From Sphingobacteriales bacterium (GTDB taxonomy: Bacteria; Bacteroidota; Bacteroidia; Chitinophagales; CAIOSU01), in the NCBI GenBank assembly GCA_027483645.1, contig JAIXUD010000013.1, positions 1-64,000 of the forward strand: a DNA stretch of 64,000 nucleotides, in the 5' to 3' direction. The position numbers and the translations under genes are program-made. Below the pieces are notes generated by a model, which was not told the origin of the DNA, did not search any database, and saw nothing but the letters and a program-made list of their open reading frames with translations. Shown here one piece after another: positions 1-8,642 of the stretch (position 1 is the stretch's first letter; every line of letters begins with the position of its first letter).

Positions 1-81
1 GGGGAGAGCAGGATTCGAACCTACGAAGTCAGAGACAGCAGATTTACAGTCTGCCCCAGTTGGCCGCTTTGGTATCTCCCC
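1..81 (-). tRNA. tRNA-Tyr (anticodon GTA)
   Basis: Read on the minus strand, positions 81-75 (GGGGAGA) pair with positions 7-1 (TCTCCCC) as the acceptor stem. The anticodon loop reads CTGTAAA, giving GTA for tyrosine. The extra bases between anticodon and T arms form the long variable arm expected of a class II tRNA such as bacterial tRNA-Tyr, and the T loop GTTCGAATC is intact. The discriminator base and the 3' end lie just outside the window. Confidence 0.96.
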
Positions 82-110
82 ATAATTATTTTCAAACAAA
101 GAACTAAACG

Positions 111-183
111 AGCCGATGGAGGGACTCGAACCCCCGACCTACTGATTACAAATCAGTGGCTCTACCAGCTGAGCTACATCGGC
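111..183 (-). tRNA. tRNA-Thr (anticodon TGT)
   Basis: On the minus strand the acceptor arms GCCGATG (183-177) and CATCGGC (118-112) pair perfectly. The D-arm reads TAGCTCAGCTGGTAGAGC, the anticodon stem-loop CTGATTTGTAATCAG gives TGT (threonine), and the T loop GTTCGAGTC is intact. It lies 29 bases upstream of tRNA-Tyr in the same direction, probably in one transcript that continues leftward. In many Bacteroidota this tRNA group precedes tuf, which would lie outside the window. Confidence 0.97.
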
Positions 184-308
184 AAAAAAGAACAAGACTT
201 CCAAGAATTCCCACAGCCCTAGCGAACTGTAGCCCTTCTCAAAAGGCTTGCAAATTTATCGAAAGTTTTTCGGTAAAACAACAGTAAAAAAGAAAAAAGT
301 GCGGAATT

Positions 309-608
309 TTAAATTTTCAGCTTTTCCTTGTGCTTTTGTAACTGGCGGGTGAGGGCATCAACAGCGCTGTCAACCGCTTCCTCAAACGATTTGCTGGTTT
401 CGCTGGCATGTAATGTACTGCCCGGAATGTTGATACTTATATCTACTATCTTGTCCCTTACTTGGGCTGAATTGTTCTCTAACTTCAAATAAACGTCGGC
501 ATCTTGCACCCGGTCGTGGAAAGTTTGCAGCTTTTGCAGCTTCTTTTTAGTGAAATCCAGCAATTTAGTGTCTGCATCGAAGTGGATTGATTGAATACGG
601 ATCTCCAT
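309..608 (-). CDS. hpf: Ribosome hibernation-promoting factor, short HPF/RaiA type
   Basis: This 99-residue protein belongs to the HPF/YfiA family, which binds the small ribosomal subunit in the mRNA/tRNA channel and inactivates or dimerises ribosomes in stationary phase. What shows it is the family layout: an initial strand MEIRIQSIHFDAD, a helix rich in lysine (TKKKLQKLQTF), then two strands (DADVYLKLEN; KIVDISINIPG) and a closing helix with SFEEAVDSAVDALTRQLQKHK. It lacks the C-terminal dimerisation domain of long HPF, so it is the short form. The gene follows the recombinase with 6 bases between them and precedes tRNA-Thr, an arrangement common in Bacteroidota. A shared transcript with rpsU and xerC/D is likely. 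Confidence 0.93.
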   Translation of the reverse strand: MEIRIQSIHFDADTKLLDFTKKKLQKLQTFHDRVQDADVYLKLENNSAQVRDKIVDISINIPGSTLHASETSKSFEEAVDSAVDALTRQLQKHKEKLKI

Positions 609-614
609 AGTATA

Positions 615-1490
615 TCATGCTTTAGGGTGAGAATTCTTATAAATATCTTTCAACTGCTCAATATTGTTGTGCGTGTACACCTGCGTAGCCGCCAAGCTGG
701 CATGGCCCAGCAGCTCTTTTACCGCATTTAGCTCGGCACCGTTGTTGGTAAGGTGCGTGGCGAATGAGTGGCGAAGCACGTGGGGGCTCTTCTTTTCGAT
801 GGTGCTTACCATCCCGATGAACTTCGTTACTATCCTATATGCCATCTGCGCGTACATCTGCTCACCTTTATCCGTTACCAAAAACCATCCCGGCCCGTGC
901 GCTTTCCTTTTCTCTTCTAAATAGTAACGCAAGTTTTGAGCCAGATGTTCGCTTACGGGAAGTAACCGCTCTTTGTTGCCTTTTCCCAACACTTTAATTG
1001 TTCGGCGGGCAATATCCACGTCGTGGTCTTTCAAATTGATGAGCTCCGCACGGCGCATACCGGTATTATATAATAGCTCCAGCACGGTGCGGTCGCGTAG
1101 GCCTTCGTAGCCTTCGGCAAATTCTATTTCGGTAAACAGCTTGGCAATATCGGGCTGCGCCACAAACACGGGCAAGCGCTTGGCTATTTTGGGGGTCTGT
1201 ATCTTCAGCGTGGGGTCTTTTTGCAGCAGCCCGCGTTTCATTAGGAACTTGCAATAGGAGCGCAATGCCGAAAGCTTACGGTTGATGGTGCGGGTACTTT
1301 GACCGGCCTCCACCATGTTGGCCATCCAGCTGCGCAGGTGGAAATGCGAAGCCTCCGATATATGGTTAATATCGGAGGCTTGCTGTAAATATTGGTAAAG
1401 TTGTTCTAGATCGTTGCGGTAAGAAATTACCGTATGGTCAGAATAACGTTTTTCGTGCTTGATATAAGCCAGGAATACTTCCAAGTGCAT
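615..1490 (-). CDS. xerC: Tyrosine recombinase XerC/XerD
   Basis: A 291-residue site-specific recombinase that resolves chromosome dimers at dif. The N-terminal SAM-like DNA-binding domain (about 1-85) is followed by the catalytic domain. Active-site residues are visible: Arg146 in TGMRRAEL, a Lys in LGKGNKERLLP, His237 and Arg240 in HVLRHSFATHL, His263 in LLGHASLAATQ, and the nucleophile Tyr272 in QVYTHNN. The length fits XerC/XerD. The position between rpsU and hpf is the usual place for this gene in Bacteroidota; whether it is the XerC or XerD equivalent cannot be settled without the second paralogue. No sign that it belongs to a mobile element. Confidence 0.93.
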   Translation of the reverse strand: MHLEVFLAYIKHEKRYSDHTVISYRNDLEQLYQYLQQASDINHISEASHFHLRSWMANMVEAGQSTRTINRKLSALRSYCKFLMKRGLLQKDPTLKIQTPKIAKRLPVFVAQPDIAKLFTEIEFAEGYEGLRDRTVLELLYNTGMRRAELINLKDHDVDIARRTIKVLGKGNKERLLPVSEHLAQNLRYYLEEKRKAHGPGWFLVTDKGEQMYAQMAYRIVTKFIGMVSTIEKKSPHVLRHSFATHLTNNGAELNAVKELLGHASLAATQVYTHNNIEQLKDIYKNSHPKA

Positions 1491-1529
1491 AGTAACATAA
1501 AGTTAACAAATGCACCCGAGCCCGACAAA

Positions 1530-1742
1530 TTATTTGTTGCTGTTGCTACCATCGCTTTCAGCAATCTGCATCTGCGAGCGGTAAGCAGCTTTCAACATAG
1601 TTGTGCGGCGGGTAATTGAAGGCTTGATAAAAGCCTGACGGCCACGCAACTCGCGCAACAAACCTGCTTTCTCAAATTTCTTTTTGTATTTTTTTAGGGC
1701 CTTGTCAATGTTTTCGCTATCGCCAGTGTCAATAATCAACAT
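1530..1742 (-). CDS. rpsU: 30S ribosomal protein S21
   Basis: A 70-residue basic protein with the S21 pattern: an acidic N-terminal strand (MLIIDTGDSENIDKALKKYKK), then KFEKAGLLRELRGRQAFIKPS and a lysine/arginine-rich helix TRRTTMLKAAYRSQM. S21 sits near the anti-Shine-Dalgarno end of 16S rRNA in the small subunit. It is the first gene of the minus-strand group rpsU, xerC/D, hpf, tRNA-Thr, tRNA-Tyr, with a 39-base gap to the recombinase. Upstream (1743-1898) there is an AT-rich stretch that should hold its promoter. Confidence 0.95.
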   Translation of the reverse strand: MLIIDTGDSENIDKALKKYKKKFEKAGLLRELRGRQAFIKPSITRRTTMLKAAYRSQMQIAESDGSNSNK

Positions 1743-1898
1743 ACTATTCTAAATTTTTACAGTTTTTAAACGGAAGTGCAAAGTAAACGAGTTCTACCGA
1801 CATTTTCAAATTTTATTTCGGCAGAGTTGTCCCTTGGTGATAATTAAACGCCAATTAGTTGAAAAAAGTTACAATTGGTTGATTGTGTGGTTGGTTTT

Positions 1899-2798
1899 CT
1901 ACTCCTTAACAAATCGTTTAACCGCATACTGCCCATTGGCCAACTCCAGTTTCAACAAATAAATGCCCTGGGGCAGTTGGGCAACATCAATATTCAGGGT
2001 TGAACTTGCTGCTTGCCCCTGCCCAACTTGCTTACCCGAGTAATCCAATAATTGATATTGGGTGATGGCAGTGCCTTCGGTGGAGATGCTTAGCTGGGTG
2101 TTGGCGGGGTTGGGGTGAAGGGTGAATGTATTTAAAAGTTCAACATCATAAATACTAGTAAAAGGATCTCGACAAGTAATGTTAGGGTTGACCTGATATT
2201 TGCTAAAACTTCCATCCTCATAACATCCCAAATCGAAATAAAACAAATCAATAAAGCCAGAACACTCCCCAAATGGTAACAAGTAATTATTTATTGCCCC
2301 AAATTTTTCTACTACTTCCATATGATAAGGGTAAGGCGCATTCGGCCCAATATGTGTTGCCTTATAATACCGCAATGATTGCCCATTTATTTGAAGGGTA
2401 GCAACAGAATCCACTACCAACGAAAAGAAACTATCGCACTCAACCATGTCCAATGGACTTCTATATGTCAAAGTATCGCCTACGGAAGCGCCAAAAAAGT
2501 AAACTGGCCTAAACGCATTCTCGTAGTAAAAAAATACCGTATCATTTACGGCATAAGTAAACAAATCGCGCTCTTGAGATACAAAATTGGTATAATACTG
2601 CGAGTAACCAACTATTTTCCCGCAAGACCTACCGTCAACTATGGTGTCCTTTTCATACCACAAAGTGGTAGCACCATTGGTTGCAACTCCAGAGTTAGAA
2701 TAACCCCACACCGCACCCGGCGGGCACCAATTCTGCGCTTGCAAAAAGAACGAAACAGAAAGAAACAGGAGTAGTAAAGTTGATTTCATAAAACCCAT
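1899..2798 (-). CDS. Secreted protein with T9SS type A sorting domain
   Basis: A 299-residue protein of unknown function, exported by Sec and then by the type IX system. A signal peptide (MKSTLLLLFLSVSFFLQAQ, starting at the fourth residue of the longest frame, position 2789) precedes a mature start NWCPPGAVWGY. The C-terminal 75 residues form a typical sorting domain: LHPNPANTQLSISTEG, then YQLLDYSGKQV, LNIDVAQLPQGIYLLKLE and an ending KRFVKE. The middle (about 20-220) is strand-rich with several cysteines and YYKATHIGPN-like segments; I recognise no enzymatic motif. It stands alone, separated from gldH by a repeat element. Confidence 0.85.
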   Translation of the reverse strand: MGFMKSTLLLLFLSVSFFLQAQNWCPPGAVWGYSNSGVATNGATTLWYEKDTIVDGRSCGKIVGYSQYYTNFVSQERDLFTYAVNDTVFFYYENAFRPVYFFGASVGDTLTYRSPLDMVECDSFFSLVVDSVATLQINGQSLRYYKATHIGPNAPYPYHMEVVEKFGAINNYLLPFGECSGFIDLFYFDLGCYEDGSFSKYQVNPNITCRDPFTSIYDVELLNTFTLHPNPANTQLSISTEGTAITQYQLLDYSGKQVGQGQAASSTLNIDVAQLPQGIYLLKLELANGQYAVKRFVKE

Positions 2799-2909
2799 TT
2801 TTGATGAAGGATAAATACTTTCATCAATATAAGGGCTTTGCTTGGGAAATGATATACAGATACCACTCAGGTAGCATATTATTACATAAGTATGACAATT
2901 GTCGGCAGC

Positions 2910-3106
2910 GGTCTGACGACTTCTTACCGATGAGCTAGTATGTTGCAGGTAGTGTGAATGTCAGTTGAAGCAGTCGTCCGAACGCTTTGGTACTGCCGCC
3001 CAAAAATGGTCTGGTGTTGTGTATGAAGTGTTCAGACGGCTGGTATTTGCGAAACCGGTCGAGTAATTCTGAGCTTCAATACTATTATCAAAGAAGCCGT
3101 CAGACC
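2910..3106. repeat. Inverted-repeat element (about 200 bp) in the gap between gldH and the sorting-domain gene
   Basis: The gene-free stretch 2799-3145 contains 16-bp ends GGTCTGACGACTTCTT (2910-2925) and AAGAAGCCGTCAGACC (3091-3106), inverted with one mismatch. Related copies of the core GTCGTCAGACC occur near 6823-6842, and looser ones near 20450. Frames across the stretch look like chance readings. It resembles a small non-coding palindromic element. Confidence 0.55.
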
Positions 3107-3145
3107 ACTCGTTTCCGGAAAAGTGTTTCGTCAAAAGTTTCATGT

Positions 3146-3652
3146 TCAAGGCTTGGCAGCCGCAGGCGCGGCATCCTTCTGTTCGGGCTCCTCATACTTC
3201 TCCACTCGCAGGCCGAATGCCAGCACATCCTTCAACTCATCGGTACGCATGATCTGCTCAAAAACCAATTTATAGGTACCCATTTGGTTAAAGTAGACCT
3301 TCTGCTGGATGAACTGCTGCACGTTGCAAATATCGCCCGTGCACTTCCCGAACCACTCGCCGTTACCGTCTGCCAGCGTAAGCTCCAAGCGTTGCTCTTG
3401 CTGGTTGCCATCAGGGTAGGTGGTATACACCATCAGCCACAGGTTGCTGGTTTCGTAGTAGTTGGTATGCCGCAAGTTGACCACTATATTATAGTGCTGC
3501 GTGGTATCGGCAATATCAAAACTGTACTCCACCATATGGTCTTTGTTCCATACTTGATTGGGTAGGTCTTGGGTTTCCTCAAAAATCTTGTTCGCATCGT
3601 CGCAACTGGCAAACAATACCAGTGCCATCGCGAGCATTAGTAGCTGCCTCAT
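3146..3652 (-). CDS. gldH: Gliding motility lipoprotein GldH
   Basis: A 168-residue lipoprotein required with the other Gld proteins for gliding in Bacteroidota. The signal peptide MRQLLMLAMALVLFASC ends in a lipobox with Cys17. The following pattern matches GldH: W-x-KDHMVEYSFDIADT, then NIVVNLRHTNYYETSNLWLMV and LTLADGNGEWFGKCTGD. The tail is short and rich in Glu, Lys and Ala. Its start codon overlaps the ricT stop by four bases (ATGA), so the two are translationally coupled. This holB-ricT-gldH order is common in Bacteroidota. Together with the PKD/SprF genes at 41-48 kb it argues for a gliding organism. Confidence 0.85.
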   Translation of the reverse strand: MRQLLMLAMALVLFASCDDANKIFEETQDLPNQVWNKDHMVEYSFDIADTTQHYNIVVNLRHTNYYETSNLWLMVYTTYPDGNQQEQRLELTLADGNGEWFGKCTGDICNVQQFIQQKVYFNQMGTYKLVFEQIMRTDELKDVLAFGLRVEKYEEPEQKDAAPAAAKP

Positions 3653-5292
3653 GCTGGTTCGCCCCCTCCGGTCGGGTTGCTGTTGTTGCGGCTATTGTTG
3701 CCACCGCCACCGCGGTTACGGTTGCGGCCACCACGGTTACGGCCACCTTCGCGTGGCGGGCGTGGTGCAGCCCCATCAGGGTTACCAGCCTGCTCATTGC
3801 TAGGTATGTTACCTCCACCTTCATTGCGTGGTGGGCGTGGTTCTCTTGGCTCACGCGGTTCGCGTGGTGGGCGGTCACCTTGTGGTGCACGCTCTCCACC
3901 TTCACGCGGTTCGCGTGGTGGGCGGTCGCCTTGTGGGCGTTGGTTGTTCGGGTTGTTCGGGCGCTGTCCGCCGCCGCCACCTTGGCGCTGTCCCCCACCC
4001 TGCTGCTGGCGGTCGCCACCTTCGCGTGGTGCGCGCTCGCCTTGTGCTGGGCGTTGGCCGCCGCCTTGGTTACTGCGGTTTTGGGGTTGTCCTCCTTCGC
4101 GTGGCTGTCCACCTTCGCGTTGTTGGCCACCTTCTCGTGGCTGACCGTCACGATCGCCGCCTTTGCCTTTGTTGCGTTTCTTTTTCTTTTTGCCGGTTTT
4201 CTCTAGGGTACTTAGGGAGATTTGGCCCACGGTATCTTCGTACTCCTCCTCTACCTCTTCCTCGCTCTCCACTACTATGGCTATTTGGCCAAGCGGTCGG
4301 CCTTTGGCATTATTATCGTTTAGCTCAATGATTTCCGCAACCTGCTCTACCGTAAGCGGGTAGAAGGTAGGGTCGCCAGCATAGGTGTACCACATCAAAC
4401 GCTTCAGTATGTCGGTCTTCATCAAGAAAACTACACCCGTTTCCGTTTCTAGTTTATCGGCCTTTTTAGGGAAATCCTGCAGGGCCTCCATGTACATATC
4501 CAGCTCGTAGTTCAGGCAGCACTTCAACCTACCGCACTGGCCGCTCAATTTGGCCAAGTTGATGGATAGGTTTTGGTAGCGCGCCGCATTGGTACTTACC
4601 GATTTAAAATCGGTGAGCCACGTAGAGCAGCACAACTCGCGGCCACAAGAGCCGATACCACCGATTTTACCGGCTTCTTGGCGGGCACCAATCTGGCGCA
4701 TCTCCACCTTCACCTTAAACTCGCGTGCATACTCTTTGATTAGTTCGCGGAAGTCCACACGGTCTTCGGCAGTATAATAAAAGGTCGCTTTCTTTTTATC
4801 GGCTTGAAACTCCACTTGGCCCACTTTCATGTCCAGCTTCAGGTTTCGCGCAATGGCGCGCGCCAACACCATCGTTTCCTGCTCCAAGGCTTTGGCCTCT
4901 TTCATGGTGGCAAACTCGGCCTCGCTAGGCGTGCGCAACACGTTGCGGAAATCGGCATTACGCTCCTTCACCTTCTTTTTGCGCATCTGCAAGCGCACCA
5001 ACTCCCCCGAAAGGGTTATCTGGCCAATATCAAAGCCCATGGCGGTATCTACCACCACCCAATCACCGGTGTGCACGGCTACGTGGTTGTCGTTCTTAAA
5101 AAACTCCTTGCGGCTACCGCCGTTGAAGGAAATCTCGAAGTATTCCGGACCGTCTTGGCTACCAAAGGCTATAGGCATTTCGGCCAACCAATCGAAGGTA
5201 TTCATTTGGTTGCAAGCACCGCTGGCACAACTGCCGTGCGATTTGCAACCCTTCGGTAATCCATTATCTGTGGCACAACTGGTGCATCCCAT
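3649..5292 (-). CDS. ricT: RicT/YaaT-like PSP1-domain protein with long Arg/Gly/Pro-rich tail
   Basis: A 547-residue protein. In Bacillus, RicT (YaaT) forms an iron-sulfur-containing complex that controls RNase Y; the role in Bacteroidota is not established. A Cys-rich N-terminus (MGCTSCATDNG, GSCASGAC) precedes the PSP1 core. Diagnostic motifs are GGIGSCGRELCCSTWL and SGQCGRLKCCLNYE, about residues 212-265. From about residue 375 to the end the sequence is low-complexity, with repeated EGGQ, PPREPRE and RGGRNRNRGGGG blocks, typical of RNA-binding tails and absent from Bacillus RicT. The GC-rich tail creates several long false frames on the other strand. It overlaps gldH by four bases; holB lies upstream across a repeat-bearing gap. 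Confidence 0.88.
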   Translation of the reverse strand: MGCTSCATDNGLPKGCKSHGSCASGACNQMNTFDWLAEMPIAFGSQDGPEYFEISFNGGSRKEFFKNDNHVAVHTGDWVVVDTAMGFDIGQITLSGELVRLQMRKKKVKERNADFRNVLRTPSEAEFATMKEAKALEQETMVLARAIARNLKLDMKVGQVEFQADKKKATFYYTAEDRVDFRELIKEYAREFKVKVEMRQIGARQEAGKIGGIGSCGRELCCSTWLTDFKSVSTNAARYQNLSINLAKLSGQCGRLKCCLNYELDMYMEALQDFPKKADKLETETGVVFLMKTDILKRLMWYTYAGDPTFYPLTVEQVAEIIELNDNNAKGRPLGQIAIVVESEEEVEEEYEDTVGQISLSTLEKTGKKKKKRNKGKGGDRDGQPREGGQQREGGQPREGGQPQNRSNQGGGQRPAQGERAPREGGDRQQQGGGQRQGGGGGQRPNNPNNQRPQGDRPPREPREGGERAPQGDRPPREPREPREPRPPRNEGGGNIPSNEQAGNPDGAAPRPPREGGRNRGGRNRNRGGGGNNSRNNSNPTGGGEPA

Positions 5293-5599
5293 CGTCTTTT
5301 ATTTAGTATCAAGTAGTGAGTATCAAGTATCAAGTAATACTGTTCGGTACGATTTCTTGGATACTAGTAGCGGGAATATTCCAGCGCCACTATTACTACT
5401 TTGCTTTGCTCATTTATAAATCCAATTCCCTTAAAAATATTTAACCACAAAGTACACTAAGGTATATTCACAAAGGACACAAAGCCTGCATTTTTATTTC
5501 TTAGTGATCTTGGTGCCTTTTTCTTCGTGCTCTTAGTGTTTAATTTTCGCAATATACAACTATGTTATTGGCAGCATGGTCCAGGTAACTAAATCGTAA
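5293..5599. repeat. Intergenic stretch with short tandem and palindromic repeats
   Basis: Between holB and ricT there is no gene. Near 5308-5335 the heptamer-like unit AGTATCAAGTA is repeated in tandem. From about 5440 to 5545 there is a long imperfect palindrome: AACCACAAAGTACACTAAGG and AAAGGACACAAAG on one side, TTCTTAGTGATCTTGGTGCC and CTCTTAGTGTTTAATTTTCG on the other. The same family occurs at 35338-35440, also just downstream of a minus-strand gene start region. Confidence 0.6.
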
Positions 5600-6730
5600 C
5601 TAAACCATCGCCGCCGCCGGTTTCACCAGCTTCCCAATCCTCACGCTCAAGTCCAGCATCATCATCTTTCCGCTGGCGTTGCGCTCTACGTGGTAGTGCG
5701 CCTCGTTCAGCCAATCGCTCATGCGCTGCATCTTGCTTTGGTTGAATTTGCCAGCCATATCGCTCACCACACTCTTCTCGCTGCCCGTAAGCACGCTCGA
5801 TGGTTTGCCGAATACCTGCAAGTGCAACACCTCTTTGAGCATGTGCAGCGAGTACAATATAAAGTTCTTTTGCGACTCTCGCCCCAACGCCCCAAATACA
5901 TCGGCAAACTTCACCATGCCCATCGGCTCGGCCTTGTTGCTCAGCAACACATTCATCCACTGTTCAAACAAGCCTGCATGCTCGGCCGCACTATGGTTCA
6001 GCAAATCTAGCGACTCTATATAATCCCCATTGGCAAGGCCCGCTATGCGGTAGGCCTCATCGGGCTGCATTTGCTGGCGCTCCACCAAGGCATCGGCTAG
6101 TTCTTGTTGGTCGATAGGCGATATCTTGATAATTTGCGTGCGGCTGATGATGGTGTTCAGCACCGTTTCCAAGTTCTCTGCCACTAGCAGGAAAACCGTG
6201 TTGGCCGGTGGTTCTTCCAATATTTTAAGGAGCGTATTGCCCTCTTTGCCCAAATACTCCGGCAGCCAAATAACCATGATTTTATAGCCCGACTCATAAG
6301 CTTTAAAGCTCAAGCGGCGCATCACATCGTGGCACTCGGTAATCGGTATGTTGGGTTGCTTGTTTTCGGCATTGAATTTCACCATCCAGCGATGAAGGCT
6401 CAGGTATGGGCTCACTTGCAGTACCTCGCGCCATTCAGTAATGCTCTCGGTGCTTATCTTGCGCTTCTCCACGCTCGGGAAGGGAAAGCTGAAGTGCAAA
6501 TCGGGGTGCGCCAGCTTGTTCATTTTCATGCAGCTAGGGCACTCGCCGCAACTATCATCGGGCTGTGGGTTGGCGCAGTTAAGATATTGGGCATAAGCCA
6601 GCGCCAAAGGCAAACCGCCATAGCCCAAGCAACCCAGAAACATCTGCGCATGGGGCACATGGCCCTCTCGCACCGATGCGGTAAGGTTTTGCTTTAGTTG
6701 GCTCTGGCCGATGATGTCTTTAAACTGCAT
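5600..6730 (-). CDS. holB: DNA polymerase III, delta' subunit
   Basis: A 376-residue clamp-loader subunit of the AAA+ family. The N-terminus MQFKDIIGQSQLKQNL and GHVPHAQMFLGC are typical of delta'/tau proteins, but the Walker A segment is degenerate (GCLGYGGLPLALA instead of GxxGxGK[ST]), as expected for delta', which does not hydrolyse ATP. A zinc-binding module is visible: Cys in LNCANPQPDDSCGECPSC. The sensor region contains YKIMVIWLPEYLGKEGNTLLKILEEPPANTVFLLV and ISRTQ. The C-terminal third is the helical collar domain. It is the first gene of the holB-ricT-gldH group, although a 307-base repeat-containing gap separates it from ricT. Confidence 0.9.
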   Translation of the reverse strand: MQFKDIIGQSQLKQNLTASVREGHVPHAQMFLGCLGYGGLPLALAYAQYLNCANPQPDDSCGECPSCMKMNKLAHPDLHFSFPFPSVEKRKISTESITEWREVLQVSPYLSLHRWMVKFNAENKQPNIPITECHDVMRRLSFKAYESGYKIMVIWLPEYLGKEGNTLLKILEEPPANTVFLLVAENLETVLNTIISRTQIIKISPIDQQELADALVERQQMQPDEAYRIAGLANGDYIESLDLLNHSAAEHAGLFEQWMNVLLSNKAEPMGMVKFADVFGALGRESQKNFILYSLHMLKEVLHLQVFGKPSSVLTGSEKSVVSDMAGKFNQSKMQRMSDWLNEAHYHVERNASGKMMMLDLSVRIGKLVKPAAAMV

Positions 6731-6909
6731 GTTCCGTTGTTGCTGTTAATGGTGTTGTGTTTAGTGTTCCGACGACTGCTCATCGCGAAACCTAATCTCA
6801 AAACTCCAAATTTCAAGCATTGCGCACCATAGTCGTCAGACCACAGTGCTTCAAAATTGTCGTGGTTCGACTACGCTCACCATGACAATTTAAACAACAG
6901 AAACTACTC

Positions 6910-7383
6910 CTAAATATACTGCAGCATGGCTTCGGCTGGGCTGGCGCTGGAAGAGAACGAGGCAATGAGCCGCCCTTCTTCGTCCAGCAAAAATTTATGG
7001 AAGTTCCACTGTATCTCGTCATCTTGCAAGCCGTTTTCCTCTTTGCTGGTAAGGAACTTGAAGATGGGATGCTGTGGAGACTTGGTACTCAGTTTTTCGG
7101 TAAGCGGGAAGGTAACGCCGTAATTCACTTCGCAGAAGGTGGCAATGGTGCTGGCATCGCCTGGCTCTTGCCCACCAAAATCGTTGCAGGGTATACCCAC
7201 TACAGCCAATTTATCGCCCAACTCCTCGTGCAACTCTTGCAACTGCTTGTATTGAGGCGTAAGCCCGCACTCGCTGGCAGTGTTTGCCACCAATACTTTC
7301 TTCCCACGGAACGCGCTGAAATCAACGGTACCACCCGATAATCCTTTTATACTAAACTGATGTATGCTGTTATTTGAAGCCAT
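6910..7383 (-). CDS. Glutathione peroxidase family protein, cysteine type
   Basis: A 157-residue thioredoxin-fold peroxidase that reduces hydrogen and lipid peroxides, in bacteria usually with thioredoxin. Motifs in order: NTASECGLTPQY with the peroxidatic Cys39 (Cys in place of selenocysteine), GIPCNDFGGQEPG with Gln72, and WNFHKFLLD with Trp126 and Asn127, completing the tetrad. I chose the start at 7383 (MASNNSIHQF); an upstream in-frame ATG at 7470 would add 29 residues encoded by a dispersed intergenic repeat (GTCCACAGTCCACGG) and is unlikely. No signal peptide with this start, so probably cytoplasmic. The downstream side also carries repeat sequence. Confidence 0.92.
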   Translation of the reverse strand: MASNNSIHQFSIKGLSGGTVDFSAFRGKKVLVANTASECGLTPQYKQLQELHEELGDKLAVVGIPCNDFGGQEPGDASTIATFCEVNYGVTFPLTEKLSTKSPQHPIFKFLTSKEENGLQDDEIQWNFHKFLLDEEGRLIASFSSSASPAEAMLQYI

Positions 7384-7490
7384 GCCGGGTGCTTTAGGTA
7401 GTTCCGGTTGTATGGATGTAAAGTTCGGGAATTTTTGTGAATAGTCTACGGTCGACTGTCCACAGTCCACGGTTGAAAAATGTGAGAAGA

Positions 7491-8642
7491 CTATTTATAG
7501 TATTCGTACTCAATTAATTGAATCTGCATGAGCATTGTGGACCATTCTTGATAGCCGTTCCTGAAAGTAGTAGTGTATACTATTTTAATTGGATTGTTAT
7601 AATTATCATATTCGTAAATATAATTTTTAGTTGAAAGTAAAACTAAATCATTGCTATCCTTAGTTGTACGCAAAACACTACTACTTATTAATTGTCCCTT
7701 ATTATCATATTCAAATTGGATGATGCCATAATTTTTATCTCCTTCATTAAATTGAACTATAGCCTTAGCTTCAACGACCTGATTGTTGCTGTTATATTTT
7801 ATATCAATAACACTCGTGTCTCCCGCAATCATACTCAATAACTCAGTCAATAAGGGATATTCATACAATATCTCGCTGTTATCGAAAACCAAATACTGTT
7901 TTATCGAAATCACATTTCCTGCATCATCGTAATAATAACTTATTTCGCTTGGGGTATCTAACTTGAAATAATCATAATAAAATGCATAATAAGACCGTCG
8001 CTTAATTAACTGCCCCTTAGCATTATATTCCCATTCCTTCAACTTAAAAGCATAACGCTCACAAGCGCCTTTAACAAACAAAGTAGCCAAAGTTGAATCT
8101 CTATACTCCCAAATGATTTTATCACCATATTCATTCCCATTAAACATTTCTTTTCTTATTAAACGACCAAGCTGATCATACTCATATACGATAGTATCGT
8201 TGTAGTCGCCTATAAACATTACCGGAAAACCTTTATCGTCCGATAGCATTTTATACCTTCCACTATACAAATCCCAATCAAAGCCGTCAGTTGCAACTTT
8301 TTGAAGTAAACTATTTGAAGAAAAAAGGAAAGAGTCTGTGCGAGATATTGAAATATAATAAGGTCGATTGTCATCAAAGGAAGAATTTGCAACATTCTTA
8401 ATATCCTTTTTAGTTTGAGTATTCCAATCAATTTTTGAATACCCGCCAAAAGACGAACCTTCGTAAGTTTCCAAGACTACTAATTTTACTGGGCCATTAA
8501 GTTTCCAGTTCTTTAAAAACTTCATTTCAATTAAAGAGTCAGGAATAAATGTAGAAAACCTGTCTTCACTAACATTAAAAAGACTTTGCGCACATATTAC
8601 GTTTGACAACACTAGCCCTATTCCGAATAACCAAATACGCAT
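7491..8642 (-). CDS. Secreted protein with YD/RHS-like repeats, function unknown
   Basis: A protein of 383 residues from the start at 8642 (MRIWLFGIGLVLSNVICAQ is a clear signal peptide; an upstream ATG at 8684 would add 14 residues). From about residue 140 onward there are YD-type repeats: YDQLGRLIRKEMFN, YNAKGQLIKRRSYY, YDDAGNVISIKQY, YNSNNQVVEAKAI, YDNKGQLISSSVL and YDNYNNPIKIVY. Such repeats form beta-sheet shells in RHS proteins, but here there are only about six and no toxin-tip signature (no DPxG core boundary). It is AT-rich compared with its neighbours, which suggests recent acquisition. No T9SS sorting domain is visible, so it is probably periplasmic or surface bound. Function unknown. 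Confidence 0.7.
   Translation of the reverse strand: MRIWLFGIGLVLSNVICAQSLFNVSEDRFSTFIPDSLIEMKFLKNWKLNGPVKLVVLETYEGSSFGGYSKIDWNTQTKKDIKNVANSSFDDNRPYYISISRTDSFLFSSNSLLQKVATDGFDWDLYSGRYKMLSDDKGFPVMFIGDYNDTIVYEYDQLGRLIRKEMFNGNEYGDKIIWEYRDSTLATLFVKGACERYAFKLKEWEYNAKGQLIKRRSYYAFYYDYFKLDTPSEISYYYDDAGNVISIKQYLVFDNSEILYEYPLLTELLSMIAGDTSVIDIKYNSNNQVVEAKAIVQFNEGDKNYGIIQFEYDNKGQLISSSVLRTTKDSNDLVLLSTKNYIYEYDNYNNPIKIVYTTTFRNGYQEWSTMLMQIQLIEYEYYK

Noticed and set aside
2961-3149. 62-codon minus-strand frame before gldH's neighbour
   Set aside because: It runs through an inverted-repeat element and has no conserved pattern.
3558-4331. Several long plus-strand frames (up to 194 codons) opposite ricT and gldH
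   Set aside because: They are mirror readings of the GC-rich low-complexity ricT tail; their translations are runs of Ala, Trp, Arg or Pro with no domain.
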